NCBI RefSeq assembly: GCF_009925085.1
Contig: NZ_JAABNR010000011.1
Location: 62,001 to 126,000 of the forward strand
Length of the DNA stretch: 64,000 nucleotides
Direction: 5' to 3'
DNA from: Stagnihabitans tardus
Lineage (GTDB): Bacteria > Pseudomonadota > Alphaproteobacteria > Rhodobacterales > Rhodobacteraceae
The position numbers and the translations under genes were made by a program. The notes beneath the pieces were generated by a model that was not told where the DNA came from, searched no databases, and worked only from the letters and a program-made list of their open reading frames with translations. Numbering within the stretch: position 1 is the first letter of the stretch; each line of letters starts with the position of its first letter. Positions 9,192 through 17,761 of this stretch are shown here, piece by piece.

Positions 9192-10996
9192 TCCGCCCAC
9201 CACTCGGGCCGGGTCATCCGCGCATAGCCCTTGGCCCAGTCGCGTTTCAGCCGGGGCCAGGCCAGCGCCAGCCGCACCAGGTTCACCGCCATCCGCAGCC
9301 CCATCCGCAGCTCCAAGAGCTTGTCCTGGCGGATATGCATGACCTTCTCGCCATCGGTCGAGACATACCAGACATCCGAGGCGCCAAAGACCGGGCGCAC
9401 GATGCCGCGCTGCCTTTGGGTCAGCACCACCCGGTTGCCCCAAAAGGCAAAGCCGGGCAAGAGGATGCCGTTCAGGCTCAGCGCCATCAGGCGGCGCTGC
9501 CAGACCACATGGGGGTTGATGAAGCCCCTGGGCGCGGGCACCTCGCCCAGGGGCTGCCAGACCTCGACCTTGCGCGTGGCCGAAAGGCTCGCGCGGCGGC
9601 TGGCCAAGTCGGGCTCGGCCTCGACGAAATCGGGGCCTTTCAGGAAATCCTCGACCGCGGTCGACAACGCCGCCAGGCTGTCGGTCTGGTGCTGCATCAG
9701 GCAGCGCCCGAAGAAGCGCATCGGCAGGGTCAGCGCCCGCAACAGCGCGCGGCCCTGGTGCGGCAGGGTCACCAGGTGGATCAGGTTCGACCGCAGGTCC
9801 AGGTAGAGCGTCTGCGAGCTTTCCTTCTCGGTGAAATCCACGTCCTGGTGACACAGAACCCCCGGCAGGGTCACATTGGCAAATCCATTGGCGATGCAAA
9901 AGCTGGTGTCGTCGCCGCGCACGAAGAAGGGAAAGGGCGCGTGGGTGACATGCTCCAAGGGGAAGGCATAGCACCAGAAGCCGCCGTAAAAATTCACCCT
10001 GGGCTGTAGCGAGGTGATCTCTCCGTAAAACAGATCCCCCGGCACGGCGAGGTCTAGACCGCGCCCCAGCGCCAGGAAGCTCCCGGCAAAGGTCGCGCCA
10101 TTCTCCCAGAGTTCCGAGGGGAATTCGGCCGACATCAGCGCCCCCGCCACCGCCGTCCTTGGGTCGGTCGCATGGGCGAGGAAGGTCCAGATCCGCTTCA
10201 GCCCCTCCATGTCCAGCGAAGCATCGTCGTCCATGAAGAGGCAATGGCTGGCGCCGAGCGCCTTGGCCTCGGCCATGCCGCGCGCAAAGCCGCCCGAGCC
10301 GCCAAGGTTGCGGTTCGGGATCACGCGGATATGGGGCAGGTCGACGGGTTCCAGCGTCTGGCCGTTGTCGATGACGATGAGGTCGAGAAGACCCTCCAGC
10401 ATCGGGGGCCGCCCGGTGAAATTGTCGATGGCGTGGCGGGCATTGGCCTCGCGGCGGAAGGTGGTGATGGCCAGCGCCAGGTGCGGCAGGCGGCGGGGGG
10501 CGTCGCGCGTGGCCCAGGTCAGGGCGTTCAGCGTGCCGGGCCCCTCGGCGGTCAGGGCCAGGTGCAGGATGAGCGCGGGGCCCGCCAGCCAGGAGGCCAG
10601 GTCGATCTCGTGGCGCTGGCCCTTGGTCAGGGTCAGGGAGAGGCTTTGGGTCAAGGGCGGCGGCGGCTTCCAGATGCCGTCGGGCCCCATGCCCTCCAGC
10701 TCTCCGGTCAGGGTCAGGGTAAAGGCGCCCTCGCCCTCGATCACCAGGCGCAGGTCGGTCAGCCCGGCCCTGGAGCGCCATTTCCCCAGGGCAAAGATAT
10801 TGTGGGCGGTGTTCAAGAACACCTCGCCCCCCGCCTCGAAGCGCAGGCCCCGGGCCAGGGGGAGGGGGACGACCTCGCCAAAGGTCTTCAGCACCAAGGC
10901 GCGCACCGGGTGATGCAGCTGCGGCCAGACGGCCTCTTGCAAGGCATAAAGCGCGGGGCCAGGCCCGGTCAGTTCATGTGGCGCGGTTCGGTTCAT
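9173..10996 (-). CDS. GlfT2-like glycosyltransferase (GT-A fold)
   Basis: A 607-residue protein. The ATG at 10996 has AAAGGG 6 bases upstream; methionines 2 and 9 codons earlier are possible. An N-terminal beta-rich region (about residues 20-165) precedes a GT-A domain with '[12 protein letters not shown]', '[20 protein letters not shown]' and the metal-binding triad in '[15 protein letters not shown]'. '[14 protein letters not shown]' and '[16 protein letters not shown]' are the acceptor and catalytic segments. This layout is that of the mycobacterial galactofuranosyltransferase GlfT2 and its proteobacterial relatives that work on cell-surface glycans. The actual sugar is not known. The C-terminus overlaps cmk by 19 bases. 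Confidence 0.85.
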   Translation of the reverse strand: MNRTAPHELTGPGPALYALQEAVWPQLHHPVRALVLKTFGEVVPLPLARGLRFEAGGEVFLNTAHNIFALGKWRSRAGLTDLRLVIEGEGAFTLTLTGELEGMGPDGIWKPPPPLTQSLSLTLTKGQRHEIDLASWLAGPALILHLALTAEGPGTLNALTWATRDAPRRLPHLALAITTFRREANARHAIDNFTGRPPMLEGLLDLIVIDNGQTLEPVDLPHIRVIPNRNLGGSGGFARGMAEAKALGASHCLFMDDDASLDMEGLKRIWTFLAHATDPRTAVAGALMSAEFPSELWENGATFAGSFLALGRGLDLAVPGDLFYGEITSLQPRVNFYGGFWCYAFPLEHVTHAPFPFFVRGDDTSFCIANGFANVTLPGVLCHQDVDFTEKESSQTLYLDLRSNLIHLVTLPHQGRALLRALTLPMRFFGRCLMQHQTDSLAALSTAVEDFLKGPDFVEAEPDLASRRASLSATRKVEVWQPLGEVPAPRGFINPHVVWQRRLMALSLNGILLPGFAFWGNRVVLTQRQRGIVRPVFGASDVWYVSTDGEKVMHIRQDKLLELRMGLRMAVNLVRLALAWPRLKRDWAKGYARMTRPEWWADQFERR

Positions 10997-11047
10997 CGTC
11001 ATCCCTTTGGCCCGACCTCTCACGGACGGGCCAAAGCGTCAATCCCA

Positions 11048-12049
11048 TCAGGACTGGTGCGCTTCATCGGCCTCATAGGCCTCGATGATGCGGCCAACCA
11101 GCGGGTGGCGGACGACATCCTTGGAGGTGAAGTAGTTGAAGCTGACGCCCTTCACCCCCTTGAGGATCCGCTCGGCCTCGGCAAGGCCCGAGGTCGTGCC
11201 GCGCGGCAGGTCGACCTGGGTGCGGTCGCCGGTGATCACCATGCGGCTGCCCTCGCCGAGGCGGGTCAGGAACATCTTCATCTGCATCGAGGTCGCATTC
11301 TGCGCCTCGTCCAGCACGATGAAGGCATTCGAAAGCGTCCGGCCCCGCATGAAGGCCAGCGGCGCGATCTCGATCCGCTTTTCCTCCAAGAGCTTTTGCA
11401 CCTGCTTGGCCGGAAGGAAGTCGTTCAGCGCATCGTAAAGCGGCTGCATATAGGGATCGACCTTCTCCTTCATGTCGCCGGGCAGGAAGCCCAGCCTTTC
11501 GCCCGCCTCGACGGCGGGACGGGAGAGGATGATCTTTTCGACCGCGCCCGAGATGAACATGGTCACGCCCACGGCCACGGCCAGATAGGTCTTGCCGGTG
11601 CCCGCAGGCCCGATGCCGAAGCCCATCTCATTGGCGAAGAGGTTGGCGACATAGGCCTTTTGCGCCTCGGTCCGGGGCTCGACGCCCTTCCTGCGGGTGC
11701 GCAGTTCGATCCCGCCAGAGAAGAGCTCGATCTGCTCCTCGCGCGGGGCGGCCTGGCCCATGCGGATCGTGCCGTCGATGTCACCGGCCGAGATATGCTT
11801 GCCCGCCTCGAGCTTGGCGTAAAGCCCGCGCAGGACGGCTGCGGCCTGTTCGCGGCAGGCCTTGTCGCCCACCACCGCCAGCCTGTTCCCCCGTCGCAGC
11901 ACGTGAACCCCGGTCTGATGCTCGATCTGGGCCAGGTTGCGGTCATATTCGCCGCAAAGCTCGATCAACAGGCGGTTATCCGGAAACTCAAGGACGGTTT
12001 CGACGATGTCTTCCGGACGGGTCGGGGGGGTCAGCGCGCTGATGCCCAA
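11048..12049 (-). CDS. phoH: PhoH-family ATPase
   Basis: A 333-residue PhoH-like protein with an N-terminal KH-like region ('YDRNLAQIEHQTGVHVLRRG') and an ATPase core. The Walker A is 'FGIGPAGTGKTYLAVAVG'; Walker B and following are 'FIVLDEAQNATSMQMKMFLT', then 'RMVITGDRTQVDLPRGTTSG'. PhoH proteins are RNA-processing-linked ATPases normally encoded next to ybeY, with miaB upstream. Here ybeY is 10 kb away at 22.2 kb and miaB sits 1.4 kb upstream beyond an OmpA/lipoprotein pair. Confidence 0.92.
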   Translation of the reverse strand: MGISALTPPTRPEDIVETVLEFPDNRLLIELCGEYDRNLAQIEHQTGVHVLRRGNRLAVVGDKACREQAAAVLRGLYAKLEAGKHISAGDIDGTIRMGQAAPREEQIELFSGGIELRTRRKGVEPRTEAQKAYVANLFANEMGFGIGPAGTGKTYLAVAVGVTMFISGAVEKIILSRPAVEAGERLGFLPGDMKEKVDPYMQPLYDALNDFLPAKQVQKLLEEKRIEIAPLAFMRGRTLSNAFIVLDEAQNATSMQMKMFLTRLGEGSRMVITGDRTQVDLPRGTTSGLAEAERILKGVKGVSFNYFTSKDVVRHPLVGRIIEAYEADEAHQS

Positions 12050-12194
12050 AGGGCTCTCCTTCTGGTCTAGATACAGTCGCAGGCGGCTTCGATACCTCTA
12101 AGTCTGGGGCTGGCGCGGGATTCTGTCCAGTCCAAATCCTTCTCAGCCCCATTCAGTCAGCAAAGCGTGAAGATAAGGTGACATTTTGCGCAAA

Positions 12195-12224
12195 TGAAAA
12201 GGGCCGCGCGAAAGCGCGGCCCTT
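12195..12224 (-). terminator. Intrinsic terminator after the OmpA/lipoprotein pair
   Basis: On the minus strand an 11-base-pair GC stem (AAGGGCCGCGC / GCGCGGCCCTT, 4-base loop) is followed by TTTTCATTT, 20 bases after the lipoprotein stop. This is a textbook Rho-independent terminator and ends the two-gene unit before phoH. Confidence 0.8.
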
Positions 12225-12243
12225 GAAGGCAAGCCTGGCAGGT

Positions 12244-12582
12244 TCAGCGCGAGGGAACCCAGTCGTTGAAGATGCCGTTTTGCTGACGGTATTCGCCGAC
12301 CACGGTGCCCGGCGGGTAAAGCCCGTTGCAGACCGGCAGGCCGGTCTTGGGGTCATAGCGGCGGCCGGTATAGCCTTCGACGCCGTCATCCATCAGCCAG
12401 CCCTGGCAGCCGTCGGGATCATAGGCGATGGCGGCATGACCATCGGTCAGCGGGTTGCGGTCGCGGCCGCTGTCGGCATTGGTCGCGATCACCGTGTTGG
12501 GGCCAGCCTGGTAGGGCACGAGCCCGCCTTCGACGCAGCCCGCCAGGGACAGGGCCATCAGGGCGAAAAGAGAAGCGCGCAT
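12244..12582 (-). CDS. Small lipoprotein with a DGCQ...DPKTG-PVC module
   Basis: A 112-residue protein. 'MRASLFALMALSLAGC' is a signal peptide with a lipobox (LAGC), so the mature protein is probably an outer-membrane or periplasmic lipoprotein. The core contains 'DPDGCQGWLMDDGVEGYTGR' followed by 'RYDPKTGLPVC', closely repeating a segment of the OmpA-family protein encoded just upstream. The start ATG shares its A with the OmpA stop (TGATG), a sign of translational coupling. The function is not known; a joint peptidoglycan or outer-membrane role with the OmpA protein is inferred. Confidence 0.8.
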   Translation of the reverse strand: MRASLFALMALSLAGCVEGGLVPYQAGPNTVIATNADSGRDRNPLTDGHAAIAYDPDGCQGWLMDDGVEGYTGRRYDPKTGLPVCNGLYPPGTVVGEYRQQNGIFNDWVPSR

Positions 12583-13178
12583 CAATTCGAGGTCCCCCAG
12601 GTATAGCAAACCACTTCGACGCGGCGGTTCTTCTGCATGCCGGCGGCCGAGCCATTGTCGGCGATGGGCTGCCGCTCGCCAAAGCCGATCTGGCGTTCGA
12701 CGACGGCGCCGACCGAGCGGGCGACATCGCCCACGGCCTTGGCGCGGCGGTCCGAGAGGTTCATGTTGTATTCATCCGAGGCGCGGCTGTCGGTATGGCC
12801 ATAGATGGCGTAACCAAAGGCCCCGGCGTTCTGGAAGAACGAGGTCAGGCGGCGGCGGCCATCGGCGGTCAGCGTCGCGCTGTCGGTGGCAAAGAGCGTG
12901 TCGGTGTTCTCGGTGAAGCAGGTGTTCTTCGCCAGGCAGACCGGCTTGCCGGTCTTGGGATCGACACGGTCGAGCATATAGCCCTCGAGACCGCCATCCG
13001 CCCACCAGTGCTGGCACCCGTCGTCATCGACCCAGATGCCCCAGTTGATCTTGCCCGCCACCTGCGGCGCCACCGTGGGCGCCACCGACTGGGCCATGCT
13101 CATCGTCGCGGCGAACAGACCAGCCATCAGGGCCCCCACCCCGACCGTCCGTTTGGCTGCGCTGGAAATACGTTCCAC
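12582..13178 (-). CDS. OmpA-family outer-membrane/peptidoglycan-associated protein
   Basis: A 198-residue protein with a signal peptide ending 'LFAATMSMAQS'. Next comes an unusual N-terminal module 'DDDGCQHWWADGGLEGYMLD', then 'RVDPKTGKPVC', and a C-terminal OmpA domain: 'TLFATDSATLTADGRRRLTS', 'GYAIYGHTDSRASDEYNMNL', 'LSDRRAKAVGDV' and 'KNRRVEVVC'. The OmpA fold binds diaminopimelate in peptidoglycan via the Asp/Arg pair seen here. There is no beta-barrel. It is coupled to the following lipoprotein gene. Confidence 0.88.
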   Translation of the reverse strand: MERISSAAKRTVGVGALMAGLFAATMSMAQSVAPTVAPQVAGKINWGIWVDDDGCQHWWADGGLEGYMLDRVDPKTGKPVCLAKNTCFTENTDTLFATDSATLTADGRRRLTSFFQNAGAFGYAIYGHTDSRASDEYNMNLSDRRAKAVGDVARSVGAVVERQIGFGERQPIADNGSAAGMQKNRRVEVVCYTWGTSN

Positions 13179-13425
13179 GGCCTAGCTCTCCTCGTTCATA
13201 CCAATCGCACATGCCCCCGCATGGCCTAGAAATGGCCCGGGGCGGGGCCAAAGTAAAGCAAAATCTGGGCTAAGTGATTGATTTTAAAGGGTAATTGTTG
13301 CCGTTGCGGAACCAGCGGGGGGAATGGTTAATCATTGGCGCGGGGATGGAAACATCCCGCCACAATTCCGCCATGATTGGACAGCGCCCGAAAGGCGGTC
13401 CAACCAGGAAAAAAAGGAGAGAGAA

Positions 13426-14727
13426 TCAGCGGGTGATGGGCTCGGCGGCCAGGGAATTGGTCGAGGCGGCGGTGACTTTCACCCGCACGAGGTCGCCAAC
13501 CTGGCCCGTCGGATCGGTGACATGGACGGCCATCAGGTGCTCGGACTTGCCGACCATCTGGCCCGGCAGACGGCCTGCCTTTTCATAGAGCACCGTCGTC
13601 TCGCGCCCGACCATGGCATTCTGCGCCGCACGCTGCTGCTGGGTGATCAGCGCCTGAAGCTCCAGGAGCCTGGCATCGGCGACCTCATCAGGCAGGGTGG
13701 GCTTTTCGGCCGCAGGCGTGCCGGGGCGGGCGGAGTATTTGAAGGAATAGGCCATGCCATAGCCCACCGTCTCGATCAGCCGCATCGTGGCACGGAAGTC
13801 CTCGTCGGTTTCGCCCGGGAAGCCCACGATGAAATCCGAGGTCAAAAGGATATCGGGCCGCGCCGCGCGGATGCGGTCGATGAGGCGGAGGTAATCCTCC
13901 GCCGTATGCTTGCGGTTCATCGCCTTGAGGATGCGGTCGCTGCCCGATTGCACCGGCAGATGCAGATAGGGCATCAGCTTGGGCTGGTCGCGATGGGCGG
14001 CGATCAGGTCCTCGGCCATGTCATTGGGGTGCGAGGTCGTATAGCGCAGCCGCTCCAGCCCGTCGATCTGGGCCAGCGCCTCGATCAGGTGGCCGAGGCC
14101 CAGGCCGTCATCGTGCCAGGCATTGACGTTCTGCCCCAGCAGAGAGATCTCTCGCACCCCCATGGCCACCAGCTCGCGCGCCTCGGAGAGGATGCGGTCC
14201 CGCGGGCGCGAGACTTCGGCGCCACGGGTATAGGGGACGACGCAGAAGGCGCAGAACTTGTCGCAGCCCTCTTGCACGGTCAGGAAGGCGGCGGGGCCGC
14301 GCTTGGCGCGCCGCGCGGGGAGGAGGTCGAACTTGTCCTCGACGGGGAAGTCGGTCTCGACGGCATGGCGGGGGCCGCGCACCATCTCGGGCAGGCGGTG
14401 ATAGGCCTGCGAGCCCACGACGAGGTCGACCATGGGCATCCGCCGCAGGATCTCGTCGCCCTCGGCCTGGGCCACGCAGCCCGCGACGCCGATCTTGAGG
14501 TCGGGCTTGGCCGTCTTCAAGGGCCGCAGGCGGCCGAGGTCGGAGTAAAGCTTCTCGCCGGCCTTTTCGCGGATATGGCAGGTGTTCAGCAGGACGAGGT
14601 CGGCGTCCTCGGCACTTTCCGTGAGGCTATAGCCCTCGGGCGCCATGGCTTCCGCCATGCGCTCGCTGTCATAGACATTCATCTGACAGCCATAGGTCTT
14701 GATGAAGAGCTTCTTCGGTTCGGTCAT
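13426..14727 (-). CDS. miaB: tRNA-2-methylthio-N6-dimethylallyladenosine synthase MiaB
   Basis: A 433-residue radical-SAM methylthiotransferase acting on adenosine 37 of tRNAs that read U-starting codons. The N-terminal domain has its three cluster cysteines in '[14 protein letters not shown]', '[11 protein letters not shown]' and '[12 protein letters not shown]'. The radical-SAM cluster is '[17 protein letters not shown]'. '[13 protein letters not shown]'-like and TRAM C-terminal segments complete the family pattern. It is the gene next to trmB, 60 bases away on the same strand, forming an RNA-modification pair. Confidence 0.95.
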   Translation of the reverse strand: MTEPKKLFIKTYGCQMNVYDSERMAEAMAPEGYSLTESAEDADLVLLNTCHIREKAGEKLYSDLGRLRPLKTAKPDLKIGVAGCVAQAEGDEILRRMPMVDLVVGSQAYHRLPEMVRGPRHAVETDFPVEDKFDLLPARRAKRGPAAFLTVQEGCDKFCAFCVVPYTRGAEVSRPRDRILSEARELVAMGVREISLLGQNVNAWHDDGLGLGHLIEALAQIDGLERLRYTTSHPNDMAEDLIAAHRDQPKLMPYLHLPVQSGSDRILKAMNRKHTAEDYLRLIDRIRAARPDILLTSDFIVGFPGETDEDFRATMRLIETVGYGMAYSFKYSARPGTPAAEKPTLPDEVADARLLELQALITQQQRAAQNAMVGRETTVLYEKAGRLPGQMVGKSEHLMAVHVTDPTGQVGDLVRVKVTAASTNSLAAEPITR

Positions 14728-14787
14728 GATCGGGCCCCCAAGGCTTGCGCCTTTAGGCCAAAGCCGGGCTCTTGTCCACGGGTGGGC

Positions 14788-15480
14788 TTAGCGGCGCCAG
14801 GTGAGGTAATGCGGCGTGCGGTCTTCGCGCAGGGCCTTCTGCTCGTAGCGGGTGGAGAACCAGTCCTCCCAGGGCGCGTCGGTGTCGGCGGTCAGTGTAA
14901 AGCCTGCGAGGGGGATCTCTTCGCGGGCCTGGCGGATATAGTCGGGGATGTCAGAGGCCACGCGGAACTCGGCCCCTGGCGCGCAGAGGCGGGCGAGAGG
15001 GATCAGGTATTCCTGGGTCACGAAGCGGCGGCGGTGGTGGCGCGCCTTGGGCCAGGGGTCGGGGTAGTTCAGGAAGACCTTGGTCAGCGAGCCCTCGGGC
15101 AGGACCTCGAAGAGGTCGCGGACGTCGCCGGGATGGAGGCGCAGGTTGGTGACGTTTTGCGCCCGGACCTTGCCCAAGAGCATGGCGATGCCGTTGACGA
15201 AGGGCTCGGCGCCGAGGAGGGCCACGCTAGGGTTCTGGGCGGCCTGGTGGATCAGGTGCTCGCCGCCGCCGAAGCCGACTTCCAGCCAGAGGGGCCTTTG
15301 GGCGCGCCAGGGTTCAAGGGGGACCAGGGCGCGGCTCGGGTTCTCGTCCCTTGTGACGCCGTGCAGGGTCAGGGGACCGAGGTCCTCTTCCAGGTAGGAT
15401 TTCTGGCTGGCCCGCAGGGTCTTGCCCTTGATGCGGCCATAGAAGTTGCGGCGGGGAGAGGTCGGGGCTTCTTCGGTCAT
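14788..15480 (-). CDS. trmB: tRNA (guanine-N7-)-methyltransferase
   Basis: A 230-residue Rossmann methyltransferase that makes m7G46 in tRNA. The SAM-binding loop is 'LEVGFGGGEHLIHQA', followed by 'LLGAEPFVNGIAMLL' and the family motif 'FLNYPDPWPKARHHRRRF'. The C-terminus 'YLTWRR' follows the usual 'RYEQKALRE' segment. The N-terminus 'TSPRRNFYGRIKGKTLRASQ' is the one typical of alphaproteobacteria. Confidence 0.95.
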   Translation of the reverse strand: MTEEAPTSPRRNFYGRIKGKTLRASQKSYLEEDLGPLTLHGVTRDENPSRALVPLEPWRAQRPLWLEVGFGGGEHLIHQAAQNPSVALLGAEPFVNGIAMLLGKVRAQNVTNLRLHPGDVRDLFEVLPEGSLTKVFLNYPDPWPKARHHRRRFVTQEYLIPLARLCAPGAEFRVASDIPDYIRQAREEIPLAGFTLTADTDAPWEDWFSTRYEQKALREDRTPHYLTWRR

Positions 15481-15540
15481 GGGCTGGGCGGGTAGGGGGA
15501 GAGGGGGGCGGAGTCAAGGGCTCTTGCGGGCGGGATGGGG

Positions 15541-15574
15541 GCGGGCGGCGGGGGCATCGAGCCCCCTTCGCCCG
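15541..15574. repeat. Hairpin repeat with conserved ATCGA loop, upstream of trmB
   Basis: GGGGGC-ATCGA-GCCCCC is nested in an outer GCGGGCG/CGCCCGC stem. It lies in the 323-base gap between queF and trmB. The same loop, or its complement, recurs at 16349, 16458, 24600 and 50013 with different stems. Apart from this hairpin and a CG-rich palindrome near 15585-15605, I see nothing coding in 15481-15803. Confidence 0.6.
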
Positions 15575-15803
15575 CTGCTGCCGCGGGCTTGCACGCGTGC
15601 AAGGCGCGCAAGTGGCTGATGTTGCGTAGGTTTTTCCGTGGTGTTCAGCTTTTGTTAACCAAGCCCGGCCTCCAGGCGCCCGGTGTCGCCCCGGCCAGCC
15701 CTTGACCTGGCTTGGCCTCGACCCGACCCGCATCGCCTCTGCGGCCTTGGGCGCGCTTGGCCTCGACCCGGCCGGACTTGATGCGGAGCGGCCTCGGCCC
15801 GCT

Positions 15804-16262
15804 TCAGCCCCTGCCGCGATAGGGGGCGACGCCCTGGTCGGGGATCCAGGCTCCGGCGGGGGGCGCCCCGGTCTGCCAGAAGACATCGATCGGGATGCCG
15901 CCGCGCGGATACCAATAGGCGCCGATGCGCAGCCATTCGGGCTCGAGCAGGGTCACCAAGCGTTGCGCGATGTCCAGGGTGCAATCCTCGTGGAAGGCGC
16001 CGTGGTTGCGGTAGCTGTGCAGGTAGAGCTTGAGGCTCTTGCTTTCGACCAGCCAGGCGCGGGGGATATAGTCGATGACGATATGGGCGAAGTCGGGCTG
16101 GCCGGTCATCGGGCAGAGCGAGGTGAACTCGGGCGCGGTGAAGCGGACGGCGGAGAGCTTGCCTTCGTGGCCGAAGGGGACGCGTTCCAGGATGGCGGTC
16201 TCGGGCGAGGCGGGCAGCTCGGTCTTGGCGCCCAGTTGGGTCAGGGAGGAGACATCGGTCAT
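15804..16262 (-). CDS. queF: NADPH-dependent 7-cyano-7-deazaguanine reductase
   Basis: From the ATG at 16262 the product is 152 residues ('[20 protein letters not shown]'). The QueF signature is present: the catalytic Cys and Asp in '[20 protein letters not shown]', and '[20 protein letters not shown]' with the substrate Glu/His. It reduces preQ0 to preQ1 in queuosine synthesis. The single-domain, about 150-residue size is the YkvM-type (unimodular) form. It lies between metK and trmB, all minus strand. Confidence 0.93.
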   Translation of the reverse strand: MTDVSSLTQLGAKTELPASPETAILERVPFGHEGKLSAVRFTAPEFTSLCPMTGQPDFAHIVIDYIPRAWLVESKSLKLYLHSYRNHGAFHEDCTLDIAQRLVTLLEPEWLRIGAYWYPRGGIPIDVFWQTGAPPAGAWIPDQGVAPYRGRG

Positions 16263-16348
16263 CTGGGGCTCCGGTGTGGGGTGGGGGGCTTGCGGAGATG
16301 GGAAAGGCCGGTGACCGGGGTCTTTGTCCTGCGGCAGCAGCGGCACGA

Positions 16349-16365
16349 GGGGGCTCGATGCCCCC
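16349..16365. repeat. Hairpin repeat with TCGAT loop
   Basis: GGGGGC-TCGAT-GCCCCC in the queF-metK gap, the inverse orientation of the ATCGA-loop family. Confidence 0.55.
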
Positions 16366-16457
16366 GAGGGGCACTTCCCGGAGACCGGGAGATCACGGCG
16401 GGAAAGCGGGAGGGCGGCAAGGGGGGCAACCTCCCCCGAGGGGCGGCTGGTGGGGGG

Positions 16458-16492
16458 GCGGCTGGCGGAGGCATCGAGCCTCCGCCAGCCGC
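16458..16492 (-). terminator. Strong 15-bp hairpin after metK (ATCGA-loop family)
   Basis: A perfect 15-base-pair stem (GCGGCTGGCGGAGGC on the plus strand and its complement) with an ATCGA loop begins 13 bases after the metK stop. It is the strongest member of the ATCGA-loop repeat family together with the one at 50013. No T tract follows, so it may act as a Rho-aided end or an mRNA-stabilising structure. Confidence 0.6.
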
Positions 16493-16505
16493 TGCTGTCG
16501 CGGGA

Positions 16506-17672
16506 TCAGACGGCTTTCTTCAGCGCTTCGACCAGGTCGGTGCGCTCCCAGGAGAAACCGCCGTCCTCGGTCGCGGCGCGGCCGAAGTGACCATAGGCCG
16601 AGGTGCGGGCATAGATCGGGCGGTTCAGGCCCAGATGGGTGCGGATGCCGCGCGGGGTCAGGTCCATGCACTGGGCCACGGCGCGTTCGATGGCGGCTTC
16701 ATCCACCTGGCCCGTGCCATGGGTGTCGACATAGATCGACAGGGGCTTGGCCACGCCGATGGCATAGGACACTTGCAGCGTGCAGCGATCCGCCAGGCCT
16801 GCGGCCACGACGTTCTTGGCCAGGTAGCGCGCGGCGTAAGCGGCCGAGCGGTCGACCTTGGTCGGGTCCTTGCCCGAGAAGGCCCCGCCGCCATGGGGTG
16901 CCGCCCCGCCATAGGTGTCCACGATGATCTTGCGGCCCGTGAGCCCCGCATCGCCATCCGGGCCGCCGATCACGAAGGTCCCGGTCGGGTTGACCCACCA
17001 TTCGGTCTTGGAGGTGATCCAGCCCTCGGGCAGGATCTCGCGGATATAGGGTTCCACGATGGCGCGGATCGCATTCGAATCCTGCCCCACATCGGCATGC
17101 TGGTGCGACAGGACGATCGAGGTCACCTCGACCGGCTTGCCGTCCTCGTAGCGCAGCGAGAGCTGGCTTTTCGCATCCGGGCGCAGCGTGGGCTCGGCGC
17201 CCGACTTCCGGGCCTCGGCCAGGCGGCGGAGGATCGCGTGGGAATACTGGATCGGCGCGGGCATGAGCTCCGGCGTCTCGCGGCAGGCATAGCCGAACAT
17301 GATGCCCTGGTCGCCTGCGCCGTCGCGGTCCACGCCTTGGGCGATATGGGCGGACTGCTGGTGCAGGTAGTTCTGCACTTGCAGGGTGTTCCAGTGGAAC
17401 TCGTCCTGTTCATAGCCGATGTCTTTCACGCAGGCCCGGACGATGGCGTCCACATTGCCCATCATCTCGGCCAGTTTCGCGGGGTCGGAGAGACCCACTT
17501 CACCGCCCACGACCACGCGGCCCGTGGTGGCAAAGGTCTCGCAGGCCACGCGGGCATTGGGTTCGATGGCAAGGAAGGCATCGAGCACCGCGTCGGATAC
17601 GCGGTCGCAGAGTTTGTCCGGATGCCCCTCGGACACCGATTCCGAGGTGAAGACGTAGGATTTACGCGCCAT
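16506..17672 (-). CDS. metK: S-adenosylmethionine synthetase
   Basis: A 388-residue enzyme making SAM from methionine and ATP. '[20 protein letters not shown]' is the methionine/ATP site, and '[12 protein letters not shown]', '[20 protein letters not shown]' and '[20 protein letters not shown]' are the family signatures. An upstream in-frame ATG (17687) overlaps the Shine-Dalgarno part of a SAM/SAH riboswitch, so the real start is the ATG at 17672 with GGAG 9 bases ahead. Translation is therefore expected to fall when SAM is abundant. Confidence 0.96.
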   Translation of the reverse strand: MARKSYVFTSESVSEGHPDKLCDRVSDAVLDAFLAIEPNARVACETFATTGRVVVGGEVGLSDPAKLAEMMGNVDAIVRACVKDIGYEQDEFHWNTLQVQNYLHQQSAHIAQGVDRDGAGDQGIMFGYACRETPELMPAPIQYSHAILRRLAEARKSGAEPTLRPDAKSQLSLRYEDGKPVEVTSIVLSHQHADVGQDSNAIRAIVEPYIREILPEGWITSKTEWWVNPTGTFVIGGPDGDAGLTGRKIIVDTYGGAAPHGGGAFSGKDPTKVDRSAAYAARYLAKNVVAAGLADRCTLQVSYAIGVAKPLSIYVDTHGTGQVDEAAIERAVAQCMDLTPRGIRTHLGLNRPIYARTSAYGHFGRAATEDGGFSWERTDLVEALKKAV

Positions 17673-17679
17673 TGGGAAA

Positions 17680-17722
17680 TGCTCCATTGGGATTGACCGT
17701 CACGCCAGGAAGCCGTTGTGAC
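17680..17722 (-). promoter_or_regulatory. SAM/SAH riboswitch controlling metK
   Basis: The minus-strand leader reads GTCACAACGGCTTCCTGGCG, then TGACGG, a short linker, and CCCAATGGAGCA. This matches the SAM/SAH riboswitch core that I know from Rhodobacterales: a GTCAC/GTGAC stem, an AACGGCTTCCTGGC loop and a pseudoknot partner ATTGGAGCA. The Shine-Dalgarno GGAG lies inside the pseudoknot partner, so ligand binding should hide it and repress metK translation. No other riboswitch class I know has this loop. Confidence 0.93.
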
Positions 17723-17761
17723 GGAATGCGACACTCGCGCTACGGTTAATAGCCCCACGCG

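Noticed and set aside
13324-15495. 723-codon plus-strand frame opposite miaB and trmB
   Set aside because: Mirror of two clear RNA-modification genes.
17673-17687. Upstream ATG start for metK
   Set aside because: It overlaps the Shine-Dalgarno and pseudoknot strand of the SAM/SAH riboswitch, and the conserved N-terminus begins at 17672.
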